Below are positions 38,283 to 49,564 of a stretch of 64,000 nt of DNA, piece after piece. A model generated the notes under the pieces. That model saw only the letters and a program-made list of their open reading frames with translations. It made no database searches and had not been told where the DNA came from. The position numbers and the translations under genes are program-made. The DNA lies in NCBI GenBank assembly GCA_027886175.1, contig JAJNNQ010000009.1, positions 19,193,501 to 19,257,500 of the forward strand. The letters are read 5' to 3'. Source of the DNA: Phylloscopus collybita (Eukaryota; Chordata; Aves; Passeriformes; Phylloscopidae). Position 1 is the first letter of the stretch; each line of letters starts with the position of its first letter.

Positions 38283-38644
38283 AAAGACAGGAGACAGTAA
38301 AGAAAGGTGTTTCAGAAAGTTAGTAGAACAAAAAATTGTCACTGTTTTCAAAAAAGGTACGTATAGTATTTACCTAAAAATGGGTGCAATTTGAAAATGT
38401 CTTACAGAAACTTTAATATACATCTAATATCTAATATCCTCTAGGATCTAACAAGTACAAATTGATAATACAACAGACTAAATTATTCATTTATTAAAGC
38501 CTTCTAAAGAAAAGGCTTTCTATTTTCAGCTTTCCCATAGAATTATTTTAAAAATAAGAAAATCATCAATCAGTGTTATGAACAAAACTCTGAATTTTTC
38601 TTTTCTGGGAACAGACAATTCTTTCTGTAGAATAAAAAGAAGTT

Positions 38645-38681
38645 GTGTTACTGGGCACCACCGAAAAGAGCCTGGATCTAT
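38645..38681 (-). mobile_element. Short CR1 remnant
   Basis: 'TGTTACTGGGCACCACCGAA' and the bases after it match, with few changes, the CR1 segment at about 41100-41134 (TGTCACTGGGCACCACTGAA). Only about 37 bp are recognisable, so it is either a relic or a chance overlap. Confidence 0.4.
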
Positions 38682-38689
38682 GAAATAGC

Positions 38690-40984
38690 AAAAAAGCTTT
38701 GGGAAAATTGTGGAATTCAAAACTCTTCTTTTTCTAGATGCCATCCTTCAACATCCTCACTCTTCACACATGCTTACAAATACTGTCAGCAGGTGATAAA
38801 ATTCTTGGCTGCTGCTGGGACCTTTTAAAATCAAGTATTTAATGTGACTAGCATATGTTGAAAAGCTGCTTATTCAAGTACATCTTCTCCCTTCCTCCTC
38901 AGCCTCTTTTACTCCTCTCTGCCACAAATGAAGAAAACACATTGCTTTCAAAATTCCCATATACCCGAGACAAGCATTATTGACGGTGTCGTGATGAATG
39001 TGTCTATGTAAGCACAAGCCTCTGCATACATGTGCAGAGGAAGACATTTGTGTGTGTCAAATAAAAACATCTTAAAAGATTGATCAAATATTTAACACTT
39101 CGAAGACCAGCTGCACGTGTGAGCACTGTTGGAATGTGCTGATTACAAAGAGGCATTACAAAGAGGTGCTGCTTGCACACTGACTCGTATTTGCTAGGTT
39201 AGGTTGCAGAGAACAGTTTTATGGACTAAGTCATTCTAAAGAGCCAATGCTTAAATCCTTCAATAAAAGCTGCTCATCCCTGTGGAAAAGATCTGTGCAT
39301 TTCAGTTACATATGAGATGAAAGTGCTGGTTTAGTTTTATCTGTTTGCTCTCTTCTTCACTGAGGAAATAATTCACTTTGGGATGAACTGATTATCTATA
39401 AGAATATATAAATGAAGGACAAAAGTCTAGGTTTATAAATAAAGAATTTGAGACACAGATTTTCTGGAGTATTCATTACTAGCTGCAGTTACTCTTCACA
39501 GAGACCTTTTGCATAGCCAGTCCCAAAACCTACTCACATTTTGAGCAAAAAATTACAAAGTTATATGGTGAAATTTCAGGTATTTTTTATTTACTTGTAG
39601 GATATCAGGACAAGCATATCCTCCCCGTGAAGCTAGAAATTAGTTCTACTTATTTTATTTATTCCTTATCAAATATAAGATTTCATTTGATTCACTCCTA
39701 GATTTTTACCCAGTGGAATCCCAGTGGATCCACTGCTGTTAACAGACATGATTGCCCATAATATCTCTATTATACCTCTTATATCTTATCAGGTCAAAGA
39801 CTTCTAGCAGAGTCTTTAATTTGTGAATCATTGACAAAATAGTCCATAACAGCACCTTGAAGTGTTGAGCTGTTAGAGAAGAAGTGGCCTTTATCCTTAG
39901 ACAACAAGACAGAATAATAAAGGTCAAAACCTTTTACAGAGTAATACAAGTTTTTTTTCTTTTGGCCATTAGATGAAAGACTCCAAATGAAAAATTAAAA
40001 CGGGAATGAGACTTCATAAGAAGGAATCACCAGGACAATTTAGAAAAGAAAACAAGACAGAGGTAATAATTATTTTAGAAAGCTGGTTGAAAAGCTATTA
40101 CAATGTATTACCTTCAGCAATGTCCAATAACTGTAGAATTAATTTACCCGCTTTATAAATATAATCAAAGGACATGCCTAGGAGAATGAAAAGTTAGAAT
40201 GAGAGGAAATCCAGGGCTTCCCAAACCATCAAAACACCCTAACCAGTAGTCTGAATAGCTCATTTTTAACTCTTACCTGACACTGATAATAAATACGGTA
40301 AATGGCCACAAAATGTGCTATTCAGTAACTATTTTGCCTATTAAATTTGGTTGATTTTAAAATTTCTCATTAGGTTTCATTCTATTTTCTTTTTCTTTTG
40401 TAAAAGTTTGCAGGTTTTGTTACTTTTTTAAAATTCTTAAATCATAGAAAAGTCACTTTCTATCTGTTCTGACTATATTTTATTGAGTTCAGTCCTTCAT
40501 TTCCAAGTATTGAAAGAAGATATTTTTTTAAAAAAGCATTTAAAATTTCTAATGCACCAGAACAACTTTTCTGAAATAAATCACATATTCATTGACAATG
40601 ATGAAATATCAAAAGGCATGGAACTATGACAGGGTTCAAGTGAGCTTAAATTGGATGTTCTGTCAAGCCCCTAAAACAAACCTCTAATATATCAGCAAGA
40701 TAAGAGCTGAAAGTTCTTTCTAGAAAGGCAGAACAAAAAGTAAGTAATAAGCTTAAAACAATGAAAGTAAATTACCTATTCTCTGGTAAAGAAACTATCC
40801 AACATGTTTTATGCAAAAACCCAGAAAAGCCATCTATAATTACTTTTAAAGGGTATAGATACATTTGTATTTTGTCCTTAAATACTTTCCTTCGAATATG
40901 TGAGCTAATCCAAAGAAGTAGAAATTAGTAACTTGACTGAATACAATTAAGTCCCTTCAATTTTATAGTGGCCACAGAAGACTC
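38690..40984. other. AT-rich non-coding stretch
   Basis: No gene or recognised repeat. Confidence 0.5.
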
Positions 40985-42224
40985 CAAAACCACGCTGGAA
41001 ACATGTGCTACTGTTCAGGAACTCTCATGGTAAAAGGGTGTTTCCTGATGTTCAAAGGGAACCTACTGTGTTTCAGTTTGAACCCATTGCTTCTTGCCTT
41101 GTCACTGGGCACCACTGAAAAGAGCCCAGATCCATCTCCTTTACTTCCTCCCATCGGGGACTTGGATCCATTGATGTGATCTACCCTGAGCCTTCTGTTC
41201 TCCAGGCTAAATGGTCCCAGATCTCACAGCCTCTCTTCATTTGACAGGTGCTTCAGGCCCTTCATCATGTTAGTGGCCTTTTGCTGGACTCCAGTGTGAC
41301 CATGTGTCTCCTCTTCTGCAGAGCTCAGAACTGAGCACAGCACTCCACATGCTTACTAGTAATGAGTAGAGGGGAAGGATTATCTCACCTGACCTGCTGG
41401 CAACACTCCTCTTAGTGCAATTCAGTGTACCATTTGACACCTTTGCAACAAGGGCACACTGCTAGCCTGTGTTCAACTTTGTGCTCCCTAGAATCTCTCT
41501 ATCCTTTCCTAAAAAGTTGCTTTCCAGCCAGTCTGTCCCCATATATATTGGTGCATAGTGTTTTTCCTCCGCAAGAGCAGGACTTAGCTTCCCATGCACA
41601 ATAACTTCATGAGGTTCCTGCCACCCCATTTCTCCAACCTGCCTCTGGATGATAGCACAACCCTCTGGTGTATCAGCCACTTATCACAGTTTTTTGTCTT
41701 CAGGCAACTTGATCAGGGTACACTCTGATTCATTATCCAGACCATTAATGATGGCGTTTTGAATAGGATTGGACACAGTGTTTAACTCTGAGGTATATAA
41801 TTTCTGGCCTCCAACTAGACTTCATATCACTGATCCCCACCCTCTAGATGTGGCCAATCAGCCAGTCTTTAATATACCTCACTTGTTTGGTCACCTATCC
41901 TTTATCAATTTCTCTACGAAAATACTATGAAATGCAGTGCTGAAAGCTTTACTGAAATCAAGGTAAATTCTTTGCTCTCCCTCATCTACCAAGCCAATTT
42001 TTTTCATTCTATGTTACCAGGTTGGTTAAGCATGGGTCTTTTTATATCCATGCTGACTACAATAATCTTTTTCTCCTTCACCAGCAAGGATTTTTTTCCA
42101 GGAGTAGCTATTACATCACTTTCACAGGGACTGAGGTGAGGCTGATTGATCTGTATTTCCCATGGATCTTTCTTCTTGCCCTTTTTGAAGATACAAAAGA
42201 TAAAGCTTCTGCATTCCTCCAAGT
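40985..42224 (-). mobile_element. CR1 LINE fragment with reverse-transcriptase remnants (3' part)
   Basis: This is the longest CR1 in the window. On the minus strand, broken frames give recognisable pieces of ORF2: a finger/palm piece around KKGKKKDPWE (42160-42200), the LDFSKAF palm motif (about 41943-41963), and a downstream piece with GTDWLESNFLGKD before the 3' region (41462-41680). Stops and frameshifts separate them. The 3' region (40985-41460) includes 'CTGGGCACCACTGAAAAGAG' and 'TCTGTTCTCCAGGCTAAATG'. The CR1 is interrupted at 42225 by an LTR and resumes at 42718. Confidence 0.93.
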
Positions 42225-42717
42225 TGTGGTTAACCTTGGCTGGCCACTAGGTGTTTATTGAGCCAGTCTGACACTCCCTCTTCTCAGCTGGACAGGGAAG
42301 AGAAAGCATAATGAAAGGCTCCTGGATCAAGATAAGGATAGGGAGAAATCACTCACCAATTGCTGTAATGGGCAAAATAGGCCCAGCTTGGGGATATTAA
42401 TTTAATTTATTGCCATTTGAAAGTCAGATAAGGATAATGAGAAAGAAAGAGAAATTTTAAAACATCTTGACCTCCTGGGTTCAGCTACGCTCCCAGCTTC
42501 TCTATCTCTAATCCCTGAGTGGAACAGGGGGATGAAGTATGGAGACTGTGGTCAGTTCAGCTTTGTCTCTGCTGCTCCTTCCTCTTCACACTCTACACTT
42601 GCAGTTTGGCATTGGCTCTTTTGGACTCAGAGGAAGCTTCTGGTGCCTTCACACAGAAGCCACCCCTTTAGCTCCCCCACCCTCTACTAAAAAGGCCTTG
42701 GACACAAACCCAATACA
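42225..42717 (-). mobile_element. Solo LTR, internally deleted, nested inside CR1
   Basis: Starts TGTGGTTAACCTTGGCTGGC and ends GACACAAACCCAATACA, matching both ends of the roughly 1-kb LTRs at 37277 and 46637. It is only about 493 bp: the section with the 47-bp periodic repeats is missing, with the junction near 42595-42606. AATAAA on the minus strand is TTTATT at 42406-42411. The flanks CCAAGT (42219-42224) and CCCGGT (42718-42723) may be a decayed 5-6 bp target-site duplication. CR1 sequence on the two sides is contiguous in the element, so this is a true insertion. Short frames (for example 42539-42844) are not genes. Confidence 0.87.
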
Positions 42718-42795
42718 CCCGGTTCTCAGACATGTCTCACACTTGAATGATCTTTCAAAGATGGCCAAGAGCAGCCTCAGAATACATCAGCTGAC
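42718..42795 (-). mobile_element. CR1 LINE fragment, continuation beyond the nested LTR
   Basis: 'TGATCTTTCAAAGATGGCCA' and 'AATACATCAGCTGACTCCCT' are the CR1 ORF2 positions expected just upstream (in element terms) of the segment ending at 42224. The 5' truncation is near 42795, but decay makes it imprecise. Confidence 0.7.
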
Positions 42796-42799
42796 TCCC

Positions 42800-43420
42800 T
42801 GTCAAGCACAGTTAATCCTACTACTACCTACTGTGTTTTGCTGAGGGCTGGCTGGATTGATGCTTACTCACGTAAGCCTTTTCAGTTCAAGTGTTTGTTT
42901 TCCGTACTGTTTTTCTCCTTCTGACTTAATGGATTATATGAAGGATTCACTTTTTTAAGAGACTGATCTATATTTTAGTCCCTCCGTTGCAGATGTATTG
43001 CTGTATCAGCAACAGAAAGTTGTCTAGGGAAATATGTAGAAATAAAAAGCAAATGGAACTTGGGAAAAGGGGAAAGGGAGATTGAAAACAAATTAGTACA
43101 GAAGTGATAGATATTGACTTGATAATGTAAGTCCCTTGCTGAAACCAGACTAAGACCTCTGTGACTGTGAGGTGTTCTTAAATTTAGACAACACAATAAC
43201 CATTATACAGTGTAGTTGTTAAAGTAGAAATTACTTGCTCTTTGAGGCATGTTCCTGGAAAATTTTGAATTAGGTTGTCCATCAAGGTGATCAAGAGACA
43301 GAATGAAAAACCACTCAAAATATTGTCATTTAATGCAGTTAATGCAGCTGTGATCATCTCTGAGTCATTTGGCAAATTAATTCAGTCTGCTCAGAATGTT
43401 CTTCAGGCATCCAAATCCAT
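42800..43420. other. Non-coding stretch
   Basis: No gene or repeat recognised. Confidence 0.5.
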
Positions 43421-43680
43421 AAAAATAAAATAAAATAAAAAAATAAATAAATAAAAATAAAACCCCCACTAAACACAAAAAACACAACCCTACGAAAAAA
43501 ATCAAACCAAACCAAAACCCCCCAAAAACCAAGAAACAAAAAACTCTCAAAGCACTAAACCCAAAACCAAACCAACTAATGCGCCAACCAACCAGCCAAA
43601 AACAAAACAAAACAAAACAAAACAAAACAAAAACAAACAAAACAAAACAAAACAAAACAAAACAAACCCCAACCAAAACC
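43421..43680. repeat. A/C-rich low-complexity block with (AAAAC)n
   Basis: About 260 bp with almost no G or T: AAATA words at 43421-43460, irregular A/C text with CCCCC and AACC runs, then AAAAC/AAAC units from about 43594 to 43671. The minus strand is correspondingly T/G-rich and gives a 105-codon Phe/Val/Gly/Leu frame that mimics a membrane protein but is an artefact. Confidence 0.94.
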
Positions 43681-43689
43681 ATGAGAAAA

Positions 43690-46636
43690 CACACAAAGTT
43701 AATTTCTATAGTCTGATGAATGTTTTATCATGGTTCCTAAACAAGTATATATTAATAATGCTGAAATATTGAGCAGAAGAAGACAGCCAAACTGCAAATC
43801 AGCTATAATTCTACTCTACATGAAAAATACCTGGAACATTTAGGTAGCTGAAATTAATAGGTACTTTAGATTAATTATTTTTCTGTATTTCTATCAAAAA
43901 GTTTTATAAAATTCTTTATTTTGTCTCAGTCTAGAAAATGTCAGGAATTCTAGAGGTGTAATTCTGTCCTTATGATCTCTCTCCATGGACTTCATAAATG
44001 CAGGACTGGAGTGATATAGGTAAGATTTCGATCAACAGCATCTAACTTGAAAGTTAGATGGGAACTAAGAGTGATACAGTGCATATGGTCCAATATATGG
44101 CTAACATTTTATAGCCAATGGCACTGATATACAAACTTGTTAAGCCATTAAAGAATAAAAAAAAATTGTATTTTTCTTTTATTTAAAAATCTGCATTTTG
44201 CTAACAAATCAGTAACAGATCTTTAGCAATTTAAAAATGTAGAAATGTTCCACATCTTTTCTGTGACAAAGAAACTATTGCAAATTAAAACCCCAATTCT
44301 AGAGTATTACTTACAATACTAAATCTGTTAGCAACATCAATTCTTTATTTGCACATTGATAAACATTGGTTTGCACCAGATGTTTGAGAGAGACTTCTTT
44401 ATCACATTTTTTGTCCAAAAGGATTATTTGCACATTTCTAAGATTTAAAGGTCATGTGCAAATTGAGTTCATGATTTTGCTCTTTTTCTTAAAAATGAAA
44501 GGATTTTACTATTTATCTTTAAAGAACAATATGTTATATTTAATTATTTGGTATATTTATGGAGATATGTATTCTCTTACTTTCACTCAGAGGAAAGTAA
44601 ATTAATTAATGGTATTTATCTACCTGAGACAAATCTGAATATCTAACAGTCAAGAAAACCAACACCTGAAAATAATGTCACTACATGCACAGTGAACAAC
44701 ATTCTTAATTGTCAACAGTTTTTTGTTTGTTTGTTTTCATTTTTTAAAATAACATGCATCACCTCTTCTTCTATATCCAAGCCATTATTTTCATTAAAAA
44801 TTTAAAGCTACAATATTGCACTGGGTCATACCACACGAAGAGCTCATATCATGAGATATTGCATTTCTCCAACTGGTACCAAGCTCAATAAAGTATATTG
44901 TGTGACAGTGAAGCTCTAGAAAAATGCTCACATTTCTTTTAATATATGGAGCAATTAAGGTGTTGCTATATTAATGTTTCATTTAACTTTATTTTCATTG
45001 TTCAGTACTTAAAATCAGTGACGCATTTTATGTGAAAATTAGTTTGGATCCTCCCTCCATACAATGGTTGACATGTTACAGGGTTCTTTAAGAAACAAAA
45101 GGTATTTAAAGACCCTGTTCATATCCAATGTATGGTTATTTTACTGCATTAATTGATTTCTTATCAATTATAATTTACAATAACTTAAGATTTTTTTTGT
45201 TCTACTTACACATTTCTTTTACAGCTGATAAGTCAGTTTTTGTGAGTGTTTAGGGGTCTGACGTTCAGTATGCTATTATAAAGTAAGACTACATAGAAAA
45301 CATTTTTCCTAGATACTTCTTAGCTATTGATTCACTCAGACCTCTACTTGAAGCATCCTATTTGGATGTGATTCCATATTAATCACTATCTTAAATGTAA
45401 GTATGTCAACCTGATATTAATGTGGTTTATATGTCTGTTGTTTGTTTTTTTTTCAAATCACTAAACAGAACAGATTGCAATGAATCTGTTGAGGATTATC
45501 ACAAGTGCATCTTTACTATATCTATACTTACCATTACCAATCTAGTCTGTATATGGAATGTAAACTTTAATCAAATTAATTTTTTTCCAGTCTCTCTTTA
45601 TCCAAATAATTGTAGTAATTTATACATTTTTTTTTTCCAATTTTTTGTCTTTTCTCCCATGATTTTAAAATGGAAATAAAGAAAAATGCTTCCTCTTCTG
45701 CCATATGGGATCAGGCTGTATATTTGACACCAACTAAATTGCAGCAGTATGAAATTATTCTGATTGCTAATAGAATAACATGCTTAAGGGTATTTTGTTT
45801 ATTCTTAATATAAACTTGTATGTTACTTTTTCTGAAAACACATTTATGCATGAATATGATTTAATATGATAGGTGAATCCAATACACAACTTTTTTGTGT
45901 TCTTGTGGGGAAGAACACTTATAAATTGCTAAACACACCAAAAATTATTTTAAAAATATGCAGGGGTGGTTAAGTAAATCTGTGGAAGCCTCTTAACTTG
46001 TATCTCTACCACTGAGAAGGGGAGGAAAAAACTTGTAATTTTACTTACCTAAATTTTTTCGTAAACAGCTTGAGGGCTTTCCATAGATGGCCAAGTGCAA
46101 CAGCTTGTAGACCTTCTGCGAGAAATAAAATAAACCAACCTGAGTGCTGTAAAGGAAGACATTTTGTAAGGCTTTGGGGTTTTTTTTAAAGCTATTTTCC
46201 TCTATTTCTGCTTTATTTATAAGGTTTATATAAGTAAATTACTTGTCTAGAGTGCTACTCTTGGAGCACACTGATTCTCCATGGGGAAGAAGCCTACCAA
46301 AGCATTTTGTTTCTGTAGAAAACAATTGAGATTTAACTCAGGGGATGAGATCTGCAATGTTAAAAAGCTTTGCTTTCTAAAAGAGGAACCAATCTAATTT
46401 GAGAATAGTGGCAAACAAGCTGAAAGAAGTTAAGTGCTGTGGAAATTACCTGGTCTAACACTGACTTGGAATAAATAGGTATGTCCAGAGCAGCTGTGGT
46501 TTTGTAAGCAGTGGTAAACTTCCTTCTTTGAGCCATAAAAATCAAAGGGGAAATAAAAAATAGTAGAAAAATACCACTCCAAAACAGCTGAAAATTATAT
46601 TCCTTGGTGAACTGTTCCATGGTACATCACAGATGC
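43690..46636. other. AT-rich non-coding stretch
   Basis: Nothing recognisable except a perfect hairpin at 44039-44060. An 85-codon frame at 45422-45679 is Phe/Asn/Ile rich and AT-driven. Confidence 0.5.
44039..44060. repeat. Perfect 10-bp inverted repeat with 2-nt loop
   Basis: CATCTAACTT, GA, AAGTTAGATG: the arms are exact reverse complements. It could extrude as a small hairpin. No G/C-rich stem or T tail suggests a terminator role. Confidence 0.9.
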
Positions 46637-47717
46637 TCTACTGAATTATCCCTGGCTGGATGCCAGGCACCCATTAAAGCCTCTCTCTCACTCCCATCCC
46701 CAGCTGGACAGGGAAGGAAAAATATAATAATGGTTCATGAGTTGAAATAAGGACCAGGAGACATCACTCACCAAATGCCATCATGGGCTAAGCAAGCTCA
46801 AATTTTGAGATATTCATTGAATTTGTTACTAACAGAATCAAAGCAGGATAATGAGAAGTAAAATAACTTAGAAACACCTTCCTCTCACCACTCCCTCCTT
46901 CACAGCTCTACCTCCTCTTCCCCTAGTGGCATAGGAAGACAGGTAGTGGGGGTTATGGTCAATTCATCACATGGTTCTATCACTGCTCAGGGAGAGGAGT
47001 CCTCCCCCTGCTCTAACCTGGGGTCCCTCCCATGGGAGATAGTTCTCCATTAACTTCTCCAATGTGAGTCCATCCCATGGGCAACAGTTCTCCACAAACT
47101 ACTGCAATGTGGGACAATTTTTAACAGGTGCAATCCTTCAGGAACAGGCTGTTCTAGTGTGAGTCCCCCACAGGGTCACGAGTCCTACCAGGACACCTGA
47201 TCCGATGTGGGCTCCTGTCTCCATGGGTCTGCAGGTCCTTGCACAGGCCACCCATGGAGTCACAGCCTCCTCTGAGGCATCCATCTGCTCTGGCATGGCG
47301 CTCACCTGCGGTCTGGATCTCTGCATTCCCATGCTCCTCCATGGACTGCAGCACCACAGCTGCCTCACCATGGTCTGCACCATGGGCTGCAGGGGAATAC
47401 CAGCTTTATCAGTGCCTGGAGCACCTCCTGGCCCTCCTCCACTGACCTTGGTGTTTAAAGAGTTGTTCCTCTCCCATCTGCTCACCCTGCTCTTCTCTGG
47501 CCACAATTATATTTGCATAATTACTTTCTTTTTTTTTTTTCTTCTTAAACATGTTATCACATGGTCATTACCATCATTTTATTTGGCTCCACCTTGCTCC
47601 GCAAGCACATCTGTCTTGGAACTGGCTAGCACTGGCTCTGCCAGACATGGGGGAAGCTTCTCAAAGCAGCCACATCTGTAGCCCCTGCTGACAAAAAGTG
47701 ACCATGCAGACCCAACA
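46637..47717 (-). mobile_element. Solo LTR of a bird endogenous retrovirus
   Basis: A second full-length member (about 1.08 kb) of the family at 37277 and 42225. Shared landmarks are CCCTGGCTGGATGCCAGGCA near the left end, GGACCAGGAGACATCACTCA, the periodic block between about 47005 and 47220, and 'GACATGGGGGAAGCTTCTCA' near the right end. The ends are eroded (right end ACCCAACA). Overlapping frames of 122 codons (minus) and 158 codons (plus) lie wholly inside the LTR and are not genes. The polyadenylation signal has mutated (TTTGTT where the sister copies have TTTATT). No internal retroviral sequence adjoins. Confidence 0.85.
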
Positions 47718-47738
47718 TAAAGAATGCTGCATTCACAA

Positions 47739-47950
47739 GATCACAGAATCACAAATAAGCTGAGTTGGAAGGGGCCCACAGGCCCATCAAGTCTGACTCC
47801 TGGCCCTGCACAGAAATACAAGAGATACAGCATGTGCCTGAGAGAATTGTCCAAACCCTTCTTGAGCTCTGCCTGGCTGGTGTTGTGACCTGAAAGCCTG
47901 TTACAGTGCCCAACCACTCTCTTGTAAATATTTTCCTGAAAAAAATTACT
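47739..47950 (-). mobile_element. CR1 LINE fragment, 3' end, antisense
   Basis: Starts AGATCACAGAATCACAAAT and continues 'GAGTTGGAAGGGGCCCACAG', 'ACTCCTGGCCCTGCACAGAA', 'ATGTGCCTGAGAGAATTGTC' and 'TTACAGTGCCCAACCACTCT'. This is a CR1 subfamily different from the copy at 2168. Its 3' end lies only about 20 bp from the LTR at 46637-47717. Confidence 0.88.
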
Positions 47951-47959
47951 GATTGCCTC

Positions 47960-49200
47960 TTTACATCCTCAGCTACTATGAGCTCATTACTATTAGTGAG
48001 ACCACGCTTAATTCTTTTTTGGGTGGGTAAGGAGGTGGAAATATGCCACTTTTCACAGGAAAATCAATTTTTTTAAAATCTAAATACTACACTTCAGTTA
48101 CTTAAGCAAGCAATTTAATTTTATTAATTTCTTTCAAAATTTATATGTATACCCTCAGCTGCCAAAATGCCCCAGGAAATCATTGTTTGTAAGCAAGGTG
48201 CTCATCAAATGGTTAATATCTGATTGCAATAAAACACTTCAATCAAATGCAAGAATTTAGAGTCTGAGAATCAGTGTTAGTAATCTAATGAAATGCATTC
48301 CAGGAATTTAGCTTAAAGACTTTCTTGTCAAATTTTGATCTTAAATGAGAATCTTGACCATTTTTAGGTAAGAGATGTGAATGAGGTGTGAAAGATATTT
48401 TTTGGAAACTTCCAATGTATACTTATATCTTCTTTTGAATAGTAGCAATTATCATCTTCCCTCTTCTCACTTGTTTTCATACTACAATGATTGATTGAGT
48501 CCTTAAGGAGGAAACTTTATTCTGTTTTACTCACTGGGATCTAAAAGACTGAAAATGTAAACCTGAATGTAAAGAAAATATTGCTCTTGCCATGTTTACT
48601 CACTCTTCTGGATTTTGCTAAAAATTATTTAATGTAGGAAAGAGCAACAGAAATCATAGATAAAATTAAGTAAATCATCCCCTCTTCCTTTAGATAAAAT
48701 CTAGTTTTAATATATTCAAAATTTTAAACATTTTTATGTAGTTTCAATAAATACTCAGTTGTTTGAAATGCAACTTTTATATGTAAAATCAACAGTAAAA
48801 ATAATAATGTTATCTGAAAATACACTTTAAATTATAAACTGCCATGGAATTCCAGTGAAAATATAAAGCACTGCACATCCTGGTAAGCTGAGGGTCTTTA
48901 ACCTAACACTTGTGTTTCCCACTGTTATTTAAACCTCAGCTGTTCCAGTTTGTATTCAGGGTGCTTGATTAGTAGAACTCACTTGAAATCCTAAGAGTTA
49001 GGCTTGCAAGATTGTTAATTAGGATTCTATTTAAACATAGAGGATGGTCATTTAATCTGCTTCGAATGGGAAAATATTTATAAAAATGTATAATGAATAT
49101 TTTTAATAGCTGAATTTTCCCTGTTTTGTATCTTGATTGATGAAAAATCAGTCATATTGCCATAGTATGTTAGCAGTCACACACACCATGGCTTTTTTTC
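47960..49200. other. AT-rich non-coding stretch
   Basis: No gene or recognised repeat. 48180-48330 is low in homopolymers and might be conserved, but this is untested. Confidence 0.45.
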
Positions 49201-49204
49201 CCTA

Positions 49205-49560
49205 AGTGCACTGTGCCTTTATTTATACAGAGCAGTAGCACAGCACAGAGTCACTGTTGTTCCAGGTTTTCTCAAAGACTCTCAAGGCAATGGTGCACTA
49301 TCCTTGTTATAACAGATGGTCTTTAGTTGTAGCTTCGCGCTTTGTGGAGCTGGTACCACAGTGGAGGATTTGCCCTGAGCATATCCTTACAAGACTTCAA
49401 TGGCCTACCTGTCAGCCATTCACCATGCATTTAATGGGCCTAAAGAAAAGGCTTAAGGCATTCATGTTGTTCATCATATGTGCCATATGTCCAGAGCAAC
49501 GGAGCTGAGCCTGCAAGAACATTGCCCTAATGTTGAGCACTTGATATTGATGTAAGATAG
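49205..49560. other. Unassigned GC-richer block
   Basis: Less AT-rich than its flanks, with an 83-codon plus-strand frame (49257-49508) and, on the minus strand at its left edge, TATAAATAAAGGCAC, which holds both a TATA-like word and AATAAA. This would suit the 3' end of an element or retrocopy transcribed leftwards. No termini or known motifs are seen. Confidence 0.3.
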
Positions 49561-49564
49561 CAGT

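Noticed and set aside
43377..43694. 105-codon Phe/Val/Gly-rich minus-strand frame resembling a membrane protein
   Set aside because: It is a translation of the A/C-rich low-complexity block.
38283..46636. A provirus between the LTRs at 37277 and 46637
   Set aside because: The spacing of about 8 kb and the same orientation are tempting, but the interval holds a CR1, another LTR and anonymous AT-rich sequence, with no gag, pol or env remnant, primer-binding site or polypurine tract seen.
47138..47681. 122-codon (minus) and 158-codon (plus) overlapping frames
   Set aside because: Both are inside the LTR at 46637-47717, on opposite strands, with no domain.
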